A program made the translations under genes and the position numbers. The notes under the pieces are model-generated. The model worked only from the letters and a program-made list of their open reading frames with translations. It was not told where the DNA came from and searched no databases. Shown one piece after another: positions 11,008-21,992 of a DNA stretch of 64,000 bases. How positions within the stretch are numbered: position 1 is the stretch's first letter; every line of letters begins with the position of its first letter. Origin of the DNA: Pseudoips prasinana (Eukaryota > Arthropoda > Insecta > Lepidoptera > Nolidae); assembly GCA_951640165.1 (NCBI GenBank), contig OX621255.1:29176001-29240000 (forward strand), written 5' to 3'.

Positions 11008-11380
11008 AATAATAATAATATCATCATCATCATATCAGTCGAAAGACGCCCACTGCTGGACACAGGCCTCCCCCAAAGATCTCCACAATTGCCGGTCTTG
11101 CGCTATACGCATCCACCGACTTGCAGCGACCCTCACAAGATCATTGGTCCATCTTGTAGGGGGCCTGCCCACGCTGTGTCTTACGGTTCGTGGTTGCCAC
11201 TCGAGAACCTTTCTGCCCCAACGGCCATCGGCTCTACGAGCTATGTGCCCTGCCACTGCCACTTCAGCTTGGCAATTCTTACGGCTATGTCGGTTACTTT
11301 GGTTCGCCTGCGGATCTCAGCATTTCTTATTCGATCTCACAGGGAAACTCCAAGCATAGCCTTTTCCATTGCTCATTGGA
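11008..11380 (-). pseudogene. RTE-type LINE 3' end
   Basis: The minus-strand frame 11035-11262 encodes an RTE polyprotein C-terminus: RRADGRWGRKVLEWQPR, SVGRPPTRWTNDLV, SRWMRIAQDR, WRSLGEACVQQW, then stop. A (GAT)n/(ATT)n microsatellite tail, typical of RTE elements, follows at 11008-11030. The copy is 5'-truncated with no RT catalytic motif. This is the best-preserved RTE end in the window. Confidence 0.85.
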
Positions 11381-11424
11381 TTTATATATTTATAATATTA
11401 ATGTAAATAAATAGAATAGATTTT

Positions 11425-11560
11425 CATTCAGTAGACTAAAAAGCGTTTGTAAATAGTCAGAACATGTGTGTGATAATATAGTTAACTATACCTAGTTATT
11501 TATGTAATCGTTATCGTATGAAATCATTTAGCAATAACATTTAATTTATGATAGCGATGA
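11425..11560 (-). repeat. Rep-E, inverted copy
   Basis: The block 'gtaaatagtcagaacatg' with the following 'tagttaactata' matches, in reverse, the Rep-E consensus seen at 17680, 33985 and 37610. The family is unclassified, ~180-500 bp, with a 3' end like 'acgtgaataaaaac' and a T/A-rich tail. Confidence 0.6.
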
Positions 11561-11672
11561 TCAAGTAACTTAGATAGCTTATTTAAGTATGTCAAAATGA
11601 TTTATTTATTGGTTTAAATATCGAAATTTATAGTTTTAGATATATTTTACTAACTGTCTGAATAGCTTTTAG

Positions 11673-11807
11673 ACTTTAATATATTTCATCATCATAATAT
11701 ATATGATGATGAAATTACATTAATATTTCTATATTAATGTAAGAATTCAATATTATTAATGGACGTCTTTTGGCGTATATGATTATGATGATGAAATATA
11801 TTAAAGT
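11673..11807. repeat. Nested inverted repeats
   Basis: The outer arms 11673-11698 and 11782-11807 are 26 bp and exactly complementary. Inside lie a 13-bp hairpin (11683-11695 with 11703-11715) and a 12-bp hairpin (11715-11726 with 11731-11742). A short RTE 3' tail (tggacgtcttttggc) sits at 11759-11773. The origin is unknown. Confidence 0.85.
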
Positions 11808-12152
11808 TTAACATAGGTAAGTGAACCCAGGACCCTTTCAGATTTTATTACACGCTACTGCTAGACAAATGGGGCCGTCAACAAAGTTAATAGACAAGTG
11901 AAAACAGCATTAAAATTCATGACGTCCCATAAAACTCCTATTACACCAATAAAGGATTTACAGTACGGCCTAAGATCTAGTTACAACCAGTATGATAACA
12001 TATAAACCTACTGTCCAGATTGCGCTGCATTTTGTGCTAACGGTACAAGTAGGGTTAGCAATGAGGCTAGCTTGTGATAAATTGACGTATTACATGGTTT
12101 CCAACGGTTTTCCTAACGTGGGAGATGGTTCGAAGTAACTACTTGAGATATT

Positions 12153-12445
12153 GGAACGAAGTTCCTTATCGCGCGTTGTGAAAGGGGGCTAGACGGAAAA
12201 ATTCTTACGAAAAGTTGTCATGACACTTTTTGCAGCTGTGCGGCGTGCGCATGTTTCTCTGTCTGTCTCTCTCTCTCTCTCTCTCTTATAGAAAGCAAGC
12301 CAGATATTTTCATTTCTATTTCGCATTGAACAGTGTGGTGTCGCGACGATTATTTTTGTTGAGTGTATACAGGTTTTTTGTACATAATAAATAATAAGAA
12401 ATAACTTCGTTCCATCCGGGTCTCCCTTGACACCTCTCAAGTTTT
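12153..12445 (-). mobile_element. Non-autonomous element, inverted partner of 9630-9902
   Basis: The segment starts GGAACGAAGTTCC and ends ATAACTTCGTTCC plus a ~30-bp extension shared with the partner. It has a (CT)n run at 12262-12285 that is longer than in the other copy. The pair encloses ~2.25 kb. Confidence 0.75.
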
Positions 12446-12446
12446 T

Positions 12447-15400
12447 AGTTCATCAAAGGCAATTTTAAAGGTATTATATACAGTCATCCTTGTTAATTAC
12501 TGTTTTATGACCGCACCTGTGAGCTTCGTCTATTTACTATTTCGTGCCGCAAATGTAAACTGCATTTTTTATTTTGATATTTTTATTTTGTTTGCTAAAG
12601 AAATACTAATTTATTTGCTTTATTCGTGATGGCGCCTATTCAAATATATTATCAGAATGTTCGGGGACTTCGAACAAAGACGAGTATTTTTTATAGAAAT
12701 ATGTGTACTAATAATTACGATATTATTTGTTTGACGGAAACCTGGCTTTTGGATGGTATTAATAGTAGTGAGTTGTTCGACGACCGTTATTTAATATGGA
12801 GGCGGGATAGGGACTATTCTAGCACTAATCAGAATATGGGGGGTGGGGTATTAATTGCCGCAAAGCGTGAAATTATTGCGGAAGACCGAAACGAATGGTG
12901 CTCCTCCGCTGAGGATCTATGGGTAACCTTAACATTACGTAGTCGTCGACCAAGAAATGTATTTAAAATACATGTATGTACATTGTACTTATGCACTCAG
13001 AACCTTGGTAATACGTTTGGGGTACAACTGATTAATTTTTCAAACAGTTTAGTAAGCATTATCCAAAGTTGCCCAGCGGATGGTTTCATAATACTTGGCG
13101 ACTTTAACCTGCCTAATATAAACTAGTGTCGAGCAGATGACGGTCTATCTCTTTATCCGAGTAACTTGCAAGGTGACATTCAGAATACGTTTTTAGATAC
13201 TGTTAACCTCTGTAATTTACTTCAGTATAACTCTTGCGTTAACTTTAATAACCGATTATTGGATTTAATTTTTTCTAACCATGATATTACCATCGCATGC
13301 TGTAGTGACCCCCTCGTTCCTGAAGACCCGCATCATAGAGCTCTCTGTGTGTCTGTAAACAATGTACGTGCCGATTGTCTGTCTGTACTTCCACGCACAG
13401 TATTTTTATACCATACAGCGGACTACTCCGCAATATCCGCTCAGGTTGAGGAAGTGGACTGGCACCACGAGATTAACAGTCGGTCACTAGAAGACGCTAC
13501 CACGTTTTTTTATAATTATATTTATGAGCTAAGGGATAAATATATACCATCTAAAACAGTAACCTCGTGCAAGAAATATTCTCTCTGGTACAAAAAACCT
13601 TTAATAAAAATTCTTAAAGAAAAATCAAAATTTCATAAAAAATTTAAAAAGTACGGTAATTACTCTGATTACGAATCCTTTTCTCTGCTGCGTAAACGGG
13701 CTAAAGAAGTGGAAGAAGATATGTACAATAGCTATATAAATAAGACTGAAGACAGCATATCCAAGAACCCTAAAACTTTCTGGTCTTACGTGAAGGCCAA
13801 GCAACAGGGTAATTCTTATCCCTCCTCTCTTAAATATCAATCACGTAGCTCTAGCAACGGTAATGACATATGTAATATGTTTAGTGACTATTTCTTCTCC
13901 AATTTTTTGAGCAATTGCAATAGTACCGGTACTCCCTCTACACTCCATGCTTATACCTCAGATCAAATTGTGCCAGATATTCACGACATTGAAGTGCAGG
14001 AATCAGAGGTTTATGAATTGTTGAGAAGAGTAGATATAAAGAAATCTGCGGGTCCAGATACTATTCCCCCAATTTTTATAGTAAGTTGTGCCAAAACTCT
14101 CTGTATTCCTTTGTCACTTCTTTTTAAAAAATCGTTTTTTGTTGGGATTGTACCGAAAGTCTGGAAATTGGCGTATATCACTCCTATTCACAAAAAAGGA
14201 CCTAAGGATCAAGTGATGAACTACAGGCCCATTTCCAAGTTGTGCATTTTTGCAAAAATACTGGAGAGGATAGTCCATAAGCAACTCTACGCTACGCTAA
14301 GCCGCCATATTAGTGTCAATCAGCATGGTTTCTGTAGAGGTCGCTCCACCACAACTAATCTCATTACCTGTGCTGAGTACCTCACGAGTCATATGTCCCA
14401 ACAGGGTCAGGTAGATATCATATATACGGACTACAGCAAAGCATTTGATCGTATAGATCATTCGCTTTTGATACACAAACTATCCGCCCTCGGCATCAGG
14501 GGAAATCTCCTCCGTTGGTTCATTTCATACATCGAGAATAGGTGTCAAACAGTAGTTCTAAATGGCTATACATCCCATCCAGTTCTTGTTCCGTCGGGAA
14601 TTCCCCAAGGTTCGTTATTGGGTCCTTTACTTTTCAATATTTTATCAATGATATATCACACTGTTTCACTCATTCTCAAATACTCTTGTTCGCGGACGAC
14701 TTAAAAATAATGAAAGATATTAGGACCTTAAAGGATTCTTCCGACCTCCAATTTGATTTAGATTGTTTCTATCGTTATTGTGCTACCAATAAACTTGAGT
14801 TAAATGTATCAAAATGCTATGTTTGTTCTTTCACGCGCAAATCTAATATTATTAAGTGCAATTACACATTTTCCGGCACCCCTCTAACCAGAGTTGACTC
14901 TATTCGAGATCTTGGTGTCACATTTGACTCTAAACTTCTTTTTGATTTGCACTTTAACTATATAGTTACCAAAGCCGCAAAATCGTTGGGGTTCGTAATG
15001 AGAATAAGTGCAGAATTCAAAAAAATTAAAACATTAAAAATACTCTACTGCGCCTTTGTTCGAAGTCACTTAGAATATTGTTCTCAAGTTTGGAATCCTT
15101 GCTACGATGTTTATATAAATCGCATTGAGAATATACAAAAAAAGTTCTTAAGATATATCCAATTTCGTTCTAAACTTTTTCTTCCAAATTATGAAAGCCG
15201 GTGCAAGAAATTTCATATCCTTCCATTATACGAACGCAGAACAATAGCTGATATAGTGTTCTTGTATCAACTTGCGAACAATATCATTGATTGCTCCGAG
15301 TTGGTGAATAAGTTAGGGCTACGTGTTCCTTCAGCCATGCTCAGAAAACATCGGTTACTTCGCGTACCGACTGTTCGCACCAATTACCGACGGAATAGTT

Positions 15401-15808
15401 TCATGGTGAGAGCGAGCAGAACTTACAATAAGACTTGTCAGAAGGTTGATATTGACCTATTCTGCAATACCACCTGCAGAATTAAAAATAAATTAGCCAT
15501 TAACTTTTTTAGGATAGATACTTGAATAACTGATATTTATTAGTTTTATTTGACCTACTTTTTCAGCTAGTCTCCTTGATTTTCTTTGTGTTGATTGTGA
15601 TTTTGTTTAATGTTACGTAAATTTCCACAAATATTCTAAATTTTTTACTCTCTTTATCTTTATGTTTTGTCTACTGATTTTCTTATTTTTTTAAATTTAT
15701 GAATATTAGCGAAAACTTGTAATTGGCCTTCATCCTTTATTGTATGTTTTATTTCTGTTCTAGCTGTAAGTTTTCTAGATTAATAAAATAAAAAATAAAA
15801 TAAAATAC
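12447..15808 (+). mobile_element. Nearly intact CR1/Jockey-superfamily LINE
   Basis: A ~180-bp leader, one long endonuclease-RT reading frame, a ~250-bp 3' UTR and an A-rich microsatellite tail (15778-15808, AATAA-type units) form a complete non-LTR element. There is no ORF1. The left border is placed just after the inverted element ending at 12445 and is uncertain; no target duplication was identified. Confidence 0.75.
12626..15525 (+). pseudogene. LINE endonuclease-reverse transcriptase, two lesions
   Basis: The encoded protein would be ~965 residues. The N-terminal apurinic-type endonuclease shows YYQNVRGLRTK, LTETWL and GDFNLPNIN. The RT has KLAYITPIHKKG, NYRPIS, YTDYSKAFDRIDH, SGIPQGSLLGPLLF and the catalytic LFADD (after the frameshift). 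Lesions are TAG at 13124-13126 where tryptophan is expected, and a one-base loss in a T run at ~14641-14645 that puts the rest (14640-15525) in another frame. Otherwise the frame is open, so this copy is fairly young. The RT clade within the CR1/Jockey superfamily is not certain. Such proteins nick target DNA and copy their own RNA there. Confidence 0.85.
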
Positions 15809-15809
15809 C

Positions 15810-17285
15810 GCCTATAATATACTCAGTTGCTTGTGAATCTGCTTTCTGATACGTTTCGTATTCTATATTTTGCTTCAGTCGTGTGTTTCGAATTTACGAA
15901 AGACACTCGATTGTTGTGTATATTTGTGACCTATACAGCCTCTACAGGTCGCTATTACGTCTGCATAGTATAATTTTGTTTTTATTCCTTGTTTTGTGGT
16001 TGAGGCGAAGAATACATAAGTTATTATTATTAAAACTAATGATATATATTAAAACTTAGTTTTTTTTACTATATGCAAAAAAATATAAATATAGAAATAT
16101 AAATAATTACAGATAACGCTGGGGGTAATAGCATTATTGAACGAAATTTAATGAATGAAAGTTAAAAATATATTTTTAACATATAAGTCTGATATTATTT
16201 ATAAAACTGTCAAAAGAAATGTTTGTTTATTTCCAATGTTTCCATAGGAAAAGTCACCAAAGTCACTGAACTCTCACAATCGCCACAGTATTAACAGTTT
16301 AACAGTAAACCAAATACGGTACTTTAACATATACACATTTTTTTAGACCGAGGCTAGAAAATTATAAAACGCACTTCCCGATTTTTTCCAAGCAAAGTAT
16401 GATGTAATTATGAAACTTTAACTGTGCGATTGAGATGATATGAAAACGGAAATTATTTTCAATTATTACTCAGGAAGTGGTGGTATTAGTCGTAATTAAT
16501 CATTTATGATCGGCTTACTAATGCTACAGAAATGGTTTAATAGTGAGTTACTGGACAAACTAAAGTTTTATTTAATTTTTAATAGATGCTAATAAAAAAA
16601 CTACCTCTTACCTATATATAACTATTTTTTAACACCCAAATAAAAGCATTAAATAGCCAGATATAACCAGTAATATGCACACTAAAAAAAAACGCTTCTA
16701 ATAAAAATTAATGTAAAATATCACGCGAAGAAAGAATATTTTCACTATCACAGCAAGCAGTTTATTACTATTCCCGATCACAGATCAAAAATCTTAAGAA
16801 AAGACCGTTATTATGCTTTTGATAATGATTTTTAATAGTAATTTTTAATGTTGATTAGTCTAAACTCACAAAAAGTGCATATTAAGGAAATCTGGATAAT
16901 TTTTTTGACATAGTACTAACAGTTTATCTTCTGATCGATCCATGTTTTCTATGACATTGAGCATAAAACCGGTAACTCACCGTTGGCATGGAAACTAATA
17001 TATTTCACAAATTATGAACCAACACGACACATTATATCATCATGTAGTCAGAACATTTTGGTCACCTTTACGACACGAGGAAAAGTTTTTACGAATTATT
17101 ATAAATCCGATGTAGCCACATAGTGAAAGTTTTAATTATTATTTATGTTTCAAATTAATTAATTTCATTGTGAGTAGTTAATACGAGCATTATAGTGATA
17201 ATCAAAACAGTATTCTCTTTTCTAAGAAAATATTTAAGTCTTTATAAAACCCCCGTCTCCAGCTAGTATAATAGTTAAACTATAC
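15810..17285. other. No recognised gene or repeat
   Basis: About 1.5 kb of AT-rich sequence with no frame over 60 codons and no recognised repeat block. Confidence 0.5.
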
Positions 17286-17289
17286 CTAC

Positions 17290-17463
17290 TTTTTTTTTAA
17301 GACAACGGCCGCACTACGGTATCTAATCCTTGTGTCGCGGGGTACTTTACAAACATATAATGGATGGACACAAATTACATCCCGACTCAGAACAACTATT
17401 TATGGGGTCTCATCCAGACTCAGAACACAAATAGTTGTCCGGCGTGGGAATCGAACCCGCGAC
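17290..17463 (-). mobile_element. SINE-C, 5'-truncated
   Basis: The plus strand shows the 3' end ('aagacaacggccgcac', 'tgtcgcggggtactttac', 'aaacatataatgga') and then the B box as 'ggaatcgaacccgcg'. The A-box end is lost. This tRNA-derived family has about eight copies here. Confidence 0.8.
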
Positions 17464-17492
17464 AAATATACATACATAGCCTATACTGCTCA

Positions 17493-17662
17493 CTCACTTA
17501 TCTGTGATTGGCAAGGTAAAACACATAGGCAAGCGGTCAGTTCATAGTTGCATGACTGTCAAAGTTGGCTAATCTCTGATTGTGCAAGCAGAAGCAGTCG
17601 TTAAGCCAAGTCAGAGTCCTACTGGGCGGCTTGATCAATAAACACTGCCTATATGATAAAGA
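17493..17662 (+). mobile_element. SINE-5S, strongly diverged copy
   Basis: The 5S-like head ('gtgattggcaaggtaaaa', 'cggtcagttcatag') and the body landmarks ('cagtcgttaagccaagtcag', 'ctactgggcggcttga') occur in the family's order, with many substitutions. This is an old copy. Confidence 0.6.
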
Positions 17663-17679
17663 AGATAAGGAAGAATGTT

Positions 17680-17855
17680 ATGCTAAATATCATCACTATT
17701 ATAAAATTAATCGTATTGTAAATGTTTTCATACAATCCGTGTGCTTAAAGATTTATATGTACCTAGAAATAATGATATATTACTACAAACGTGTTCTGAC
17801 TAGTCACCGGCGCTTTTTTAAAGTTTACGTGAATAAAAACCTTTTTTAATTTATT
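17680..17855 (+). repeat. Rep-E copy
   Basis: The copy contains 'catacaatccgtgtgctta', 'tgtacctagaaataatga', 'gtgttctgactagt' and the 3' block 'acgtgaataaaaacc' with a T-rich end. The same order is seen at 33985-34170 and 37610-38145. Confidence 0.7.
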
Positions 17856-17857
17856 TA

Positions 17858-18138
17858 TCTATATAGGTATATAAAAATCAATGCCACTTTTCATTGTAAT
17901 GTTATAAGTGTTATAACTCAACAACGCCTTTACCGATTTGGCTAATTTTGGTCTTAAATTATTCGTGGAAGTCCAGGGAAGGTTTGTACGTAGGGAAAAT
18001 TTAAAAAAAGTCTTGAAAAGTGTGAAATCAACATCTTTAAGCAATTTAAAATATTTTTTTGTTTGAATAAATGAACTTAATAATCATTTTTTTAAATACT
18101 ATGCCTTATACGTAGCGAAGCACGTACCGGGCCGCTAG
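17858..18138 (+). mobile_element. Short non-autonomous Helitron
   Basis: The element starts TC (17858-17859) after an A and ends CTAG (18135-18138) before a T, as Helitrons do. A hairpin (TACGT 18109-18113 with ACGTA 18122-18126) lies 9 nt before the end. The interior ('ccgatttggctaattttgg', 'gaagtccagggaaggttt') resembles a widespread lepidopteran Helitron family known to me. It is 281 bp and non-coding. Confidence 0.8.
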
Positions 18139-18287
18139 TAATGAAATATATTTAAGAAGCAATTCAGTTAATTAAATATTTATTCGACTCAAAAACCATA
18201 ATAAAATAAATCGATGGAAACGTTTGGGAGTTTTGGGACGTACAAAGCCATAGAACGGTACATACACAAAGATACGTTTTAAATGTC

Positions 18288-18535
18288 ATAGCCTGATGCT
18301 CTCACCGGTTCGTTAGAGATTGGCGAGGTTAAGCCACTAGGCTCGCGGTCAGTCCATAGTTTGGTGACCGCCAAATTTGTAAGCGTCTCCGTGCTTCGTA
18401 GATCACGTTAAGCTGTCGGTTTCGCTTGTAACCATTAGGCAAAAATCGTTAAGCCATGTCATAGGCCTACTGGGTGGCTTACCACCTGACACGAGGGTAA
18501 CCACTGCCCATAAGATAAGTAAGTAAGTATGTAAT
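18288..18535 (+). mobile_element. SINE-5S copy
   Basis: The head ggcgaggttaagccactagg followed by 'gcggtcagtccatag' and 'ggtgaccgcc' matches the internal promoter region of 5S rRNA. The body and a (TAAG)n tail ('gataagtaagtaag') follow. One box carries 'gtttggtgacc' in place of 'gatgggtgacc'. Confidence 0.8.
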
Positions 18536-18639
18536 GTATGACACCCCTATTTTCCGGGGCATTTTAAAAACCTCAAGGTAATGGATAGTCTACCACTGAG
18601 CCTGACCGTACTCCAAGCAACACTAAGCACAGTTGCCTC

Positions 18640-18880
18640 GAGTCTTACAGTCCGTATAATCTCCACAAAGTTCCACAATGGAGTCCATCATTTGGTGGGA
18701 TATGCCATGATCGACACGTTTCGCTAACGGGTTGGCGGTCCCAGTATGATGGACAGAGTACACAGAGAGACGCTGCTGCCCGTTCTCTGGGAGATATTCT
18801 GTCGGGTCGTCTTCTACGACCCCATCGGATGAAATGGGGTGCTGATGTTCTTACCGTCAACCTCACAGCAAACCATTACT
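18640..18880. repeat. Rep-B copy
   Basis: The copy contains 'gatatgccatgatcg', 'gggttggcggtcccagta', 'ctctgggagatatt' and 'gatgaaatggggt'. It keeps the longer 3' part with 'cttctacgaccccat' that the 8121 copy lacks. Confidence 0.65.
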
Positions 18881-19071
18881 ATCATAAATCATTAAAATTT
18901 TGTTTTATTGTATTATTAGCAATACAAAGCGTTAATCTAATCTCAAAATTGGTAAATCATAAATTTTATCGTCTGGTGGGTTTCAAAACAACACCAATCC
19001 GGTGAGATTATCATAAATTAAATTATAATTCTATATGACCAAATATACTTAGTATATCTATATAATTATAA

Positions 19072-19331
19072 TATTGTATCCATCTGTTCCCAAACTAAGC
19101 AGAGCTTGTACTATTGAAACTAGATAACTGAAAAAACTACATATACATTTCATTTAAATAAATACTTATATAGATAATTTCACCCAGTATCAGGACCAAC
19201 AGACATGTTCATGCACACAAATATCTATCTTGGGCGGGAATCTAACCCGGCGTCTGTCCTGGGAATCGAACCCACGATCTGCGGCGTCAAAGGCTAAACT
19301 ACGTATTTACCAAACACGCTAACCGGCCCGT
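19072..19331 (-). mobile_element. SINE-A with duplicated B box
   Basis: This is a full-length SINE-A in which the B-box region occurs twice (~19218-19246 'gggcgggaatctaaccc' and 19250-19276 'ctgggaatcgaacccacg'). It is an internal tandem duplication or a recombination product of two SINE copies. Confidence 0.75.
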
Positions 19332-19364
19332 CGAATATAGTAAACTTGTAATACTACGACTTTG

Positions 19365-19430
19365 CGCAGCAGCAACAAGCGCTTTTTAAAGTCTACTTGA
19401 ATTAAAACCATTTTATTTTACACAGGAATT
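19365..19430 (+). repeat. Rep-E 3' end fragment
   Basis: Only the terminal block is present ('aagcgctttttaaagtctac', 'ttttattttac'). Confidence 0.6.
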
Positions 19431-19704
19431 TCTATATCGCGTGTTGTGTTAAAAAAGCCTAAAATATCACAATAAAAACTAAATTATAAGGTTAATTGTA
19501 ACGTTAAACTCATACGACTAGGTGAAGCCACTAAGTGCCAAGAAATAAGTCTTTATATAAAGTTAAGTGAACAATTAACCCACATTATTGCGTTACGAGT
19601 TGGAGAGCACGTCGATTGCCCAATCACCTCCAAAAGTTAACTAGTCTTCATTTGTAATATTTATTACTTAACTGGTGTTAGAAAACAACACATAATACGA
19701 ATTT

Positions 19705-19885
19705 TTTAAAACATACATACATACATACGACTCACGCCTGTCTCCCAGAGGGGTAGGCAGAGACAACGGACTTCCATTTGTCACGATCCTTGTACACCTC
19801 TTTTGCCTCCTTTACTGTCATTATATTCTTCATACATGCTCGCCGGTTTAGGGTACTTCTGACCTGACCTTTCTTAAGTACGTCT
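19705..19885 (-). pseudogene. LINE-D 3' end
   Basis: The same C-terminal coding block as 2690-2963, on the minus strand, preceded on the plus strand by an (ACAT)n tail (acatacatacatacatac) at 19711-19729. Only the last ~50 codons survive. Confidence 0.7.
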
Positions 19886-19917
19886 CCGATTTATAAATAC
19901 TTATTAAAACAAATGCA

Positions 19918-20235
19918 ACTATCATCATATCAATCGAAACATGCCCAATGCTGGACAAAGGCCTCCCTCAAAGATCTCCACAATTACCTGTCTTGCACTA
20001 TCGGCATCCACCGACTTTCAGCGACTCTTACAAGATCATCAGTCTATCTTGTAGGGGGCCTGCCCACGCTGTGTCTTCCGTTTCGTGGTCGCCATTCAAG
20101 AATCTTTCTGCCCCGATCTCGCGCTATCTGCATTCACTGACTTCCAACGACTCACAAGATCATCGGTCCATCTTATAGGGGGCCGGCCCACGCTGCGTCT
20201 TCCGGTTCGTGGCCGTCGAGAAACTTTTTGCTTTA
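19918..20235 (-). pseudogene. RTE-type LINE 3' end with internal duplication
   Basis: The RTE C-terminal block (minus strand) is followed by a second, overlapping block at 20120-20225 repeating 'acaagatcatcggtccatct', 'gggggccggcccacgctgcg' and 'ttcgtgg'. About 100 bp is present twice in the same orientation with different divergence. Confidence 0.75.
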
Positions 20236-20269
20236 TATATCACAAGTCATTGAAATATAAAGACTTTTT

Positions 20270-20500
20270 AAGTAATTGAATCCGGCGTTACTTTGTATGA
20301 GTCGCATGTGAGCACTCGACGAGTTAGCATCCTTGATAATGGTCCGTGGAGGAGTGAAACACGTGTTGGATATCGTACCGGCACAAGTAATTTGCATTTA
20401 TATTGTCCTTCTTGCATGTTCATATTTTGCGGGCACAAGGGAGGTGCAATATTGCAGCCCGGCTTGATTAAACTGACAATTAGCCGAATTAACATTACAT
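20270..20500 (+). repeat. Rep-F copy, left terminal repeat missing
   Basis: The segment shares 'gaaacacgtgttgg', 'tattgtccttcttgcatg' and 'gattaaactgacaatta' with 41599-41856. Its left flank 'taattgaatccggcgttac' occurs inverted at ~41895-41925. Only the right terminal repeat is present. Confidence 0.7.
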
Positions 20501-20591
20501 ATTAATTTAGTATTTTGAATATAGACTTTTATTTAAATAACAATATTCACAGAAAAGCAGTTTCATTTATTACTTCGGACTAAGATGTATG

Positions 20592-20788
20592 TATACATAT
20601 TTCTGTTCCAAATTCAAATAATTATCACAATCGTTTCAAATACATGCAAGAACATCCAGTCTAATCGATAACCATCGTCTTTTGAAGGCGGTTCAAAATC
20701 AGTATTTATTAAGTAAGTATTTATTATTAATTTCAATTAACAGTCAACTATTTATTAAGTAATTTACATGTGTCTGCGCAATTTACGG
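20592..20788 (-). repeat. Rep-G copy, inverted
   Basis: This is the reverse of 3083-3248, with an extra 'atttattaagtaagtattta'-type insertion near 20702-20730. The two copies lie 17 kb apart in opposite orientation. Confidence 0.75.
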
Positions 20789-20895
20789 TTGACTACAGTT
20801 AATTTATTGGAAGCGGATATACGGAGAAGGAAATGGTCTTGCAACAAGTGTGATTTTATTCGTAGCAATAAATTTTCATTAATACGTTTCGTGAA

Positions 20896-20984
20896 TGTAA
20901 TTTGTGTCCGTCTATTATATGTTTGTAAAGTATCCCGCGACACAAGGATTAGATTACCTAGTGCGAGCGTTGTCTTTTAAAGAT
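20896..20984 (+). mobile_element. SINE-C 3' end fragment
   Basis: The fragment contains 'gtaatttgtgtccgtcta', 'ttatatgtttgtaaagta' and 'cgcgacacaaggatta', ending in 'gcgttgtctt'. The tRNA-like head is missing. Confidence 0.75.
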
Positions 20985-21339
20985 GAAAAAAAAAAACAAT
21001 TATATTTAAACTGCTAAATCGTTCCAATTCTAAAAAAGTACCTATTGAGCTGAGTGTAAACGAAGAATTTTCTTAGGCGATTCATGTAGTTTGTTCCTGA
21101 TCATGCGCCTCCGGAACAACTGAACCGATCCTCTTCAAATTGGACACAGTGGTAGTGACCATACTCGTGAGTGCATATATTCTAATTCATAAAAATCAGT
21201 CAAACCACAGAGGGATAACAACACTCAGTTCAATATTTGCGACCAGTTGAATGCTTTGCGGTTTGCAAGTTCTTAGTTGTTATCCACCCACATAAAAATG
21301 GATGTGTTGTGAAGTAGAAGTCAACAGATGGGTTGACTT

Positions 21340-21480
21340 CTACTCCCCCGACAAGATAAGATGTGATGGTGATATTCGTCACCAACACCACACAACAGGT
21401 ATTAGCTTAAGCGCCAAGCGCGGCGATTATGGCATATCCCCATCCTTGGGGAGACATGAAGGCTGTTAAGCGCTGAAGTC
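21340..21480. repeat. Rep-B copy, inverted
   Basis: The sequence reads as the reverse of the 8121 copy ('ggcgattatggcatatccc'). Parts of the 3' end ('gataagatgtgatggtgata') are preserved. Confidence 0.55.
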
Positions 21481-21829
21481 TTCAATAAATATCTAAATGT
21501 TTAACGTTTCAACGTTGGCTTTATAATTCTTCTTTTTGTTAATTACATTTAATAAGGAACTTAGTTTAACTGGTAATATTTTTTGTCCATATTCTTTAAA
21601 TAGTTTTAAAAGTGAAAAACTGCGATTCTGTTGTGGTAACAATAAATATTAATTCAACATCAACATTTGTGTCTCACAAATTAATAAAAATGTGATCTTC
21701 TTGAAACTCTCTCTCTCTCTCTTTCACTCTCTCTGAATATTTTGGAATATTAATTTTATTTTAATTATTTTATAGACAGACCGCGTGCCTACGTGCTTTA
21801 CCTCATTGTTCACTTACGGACTGGTTTTA

Positions 21830-21992
21830 TAAAGGCGATAGTTTGTGAGTGTGTATGTTGGTTACTTCTTCACGCAAAAACTACTGAACGGACTTTGATG
21901 AAACTTTGTAGAAATATAGCTTATATATTCGAATAACATATAGGCTATAATTTGCAAAGCTTAACGTGGGTGAAACCGCGGGGCACAGCTAG
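21830..21992 (+). mobile_element. Lep1-type Helitron
   Basis: The element contains 'tagtttgtgagtgtgtatg', 'cttcacgcaaaaactactga' and 'gtgaaaccgcggggcacag', ending CTAG at 21989-21992. Its 5' start has decayed. The family has at least six copies here. Confidence 0.75.

Noticed and set aside
10877..11359. 160-codon plus-strand frame
   Set aside because: It lies antisense to the RTE C-terminus, so it is a shadow of the LINE frame.
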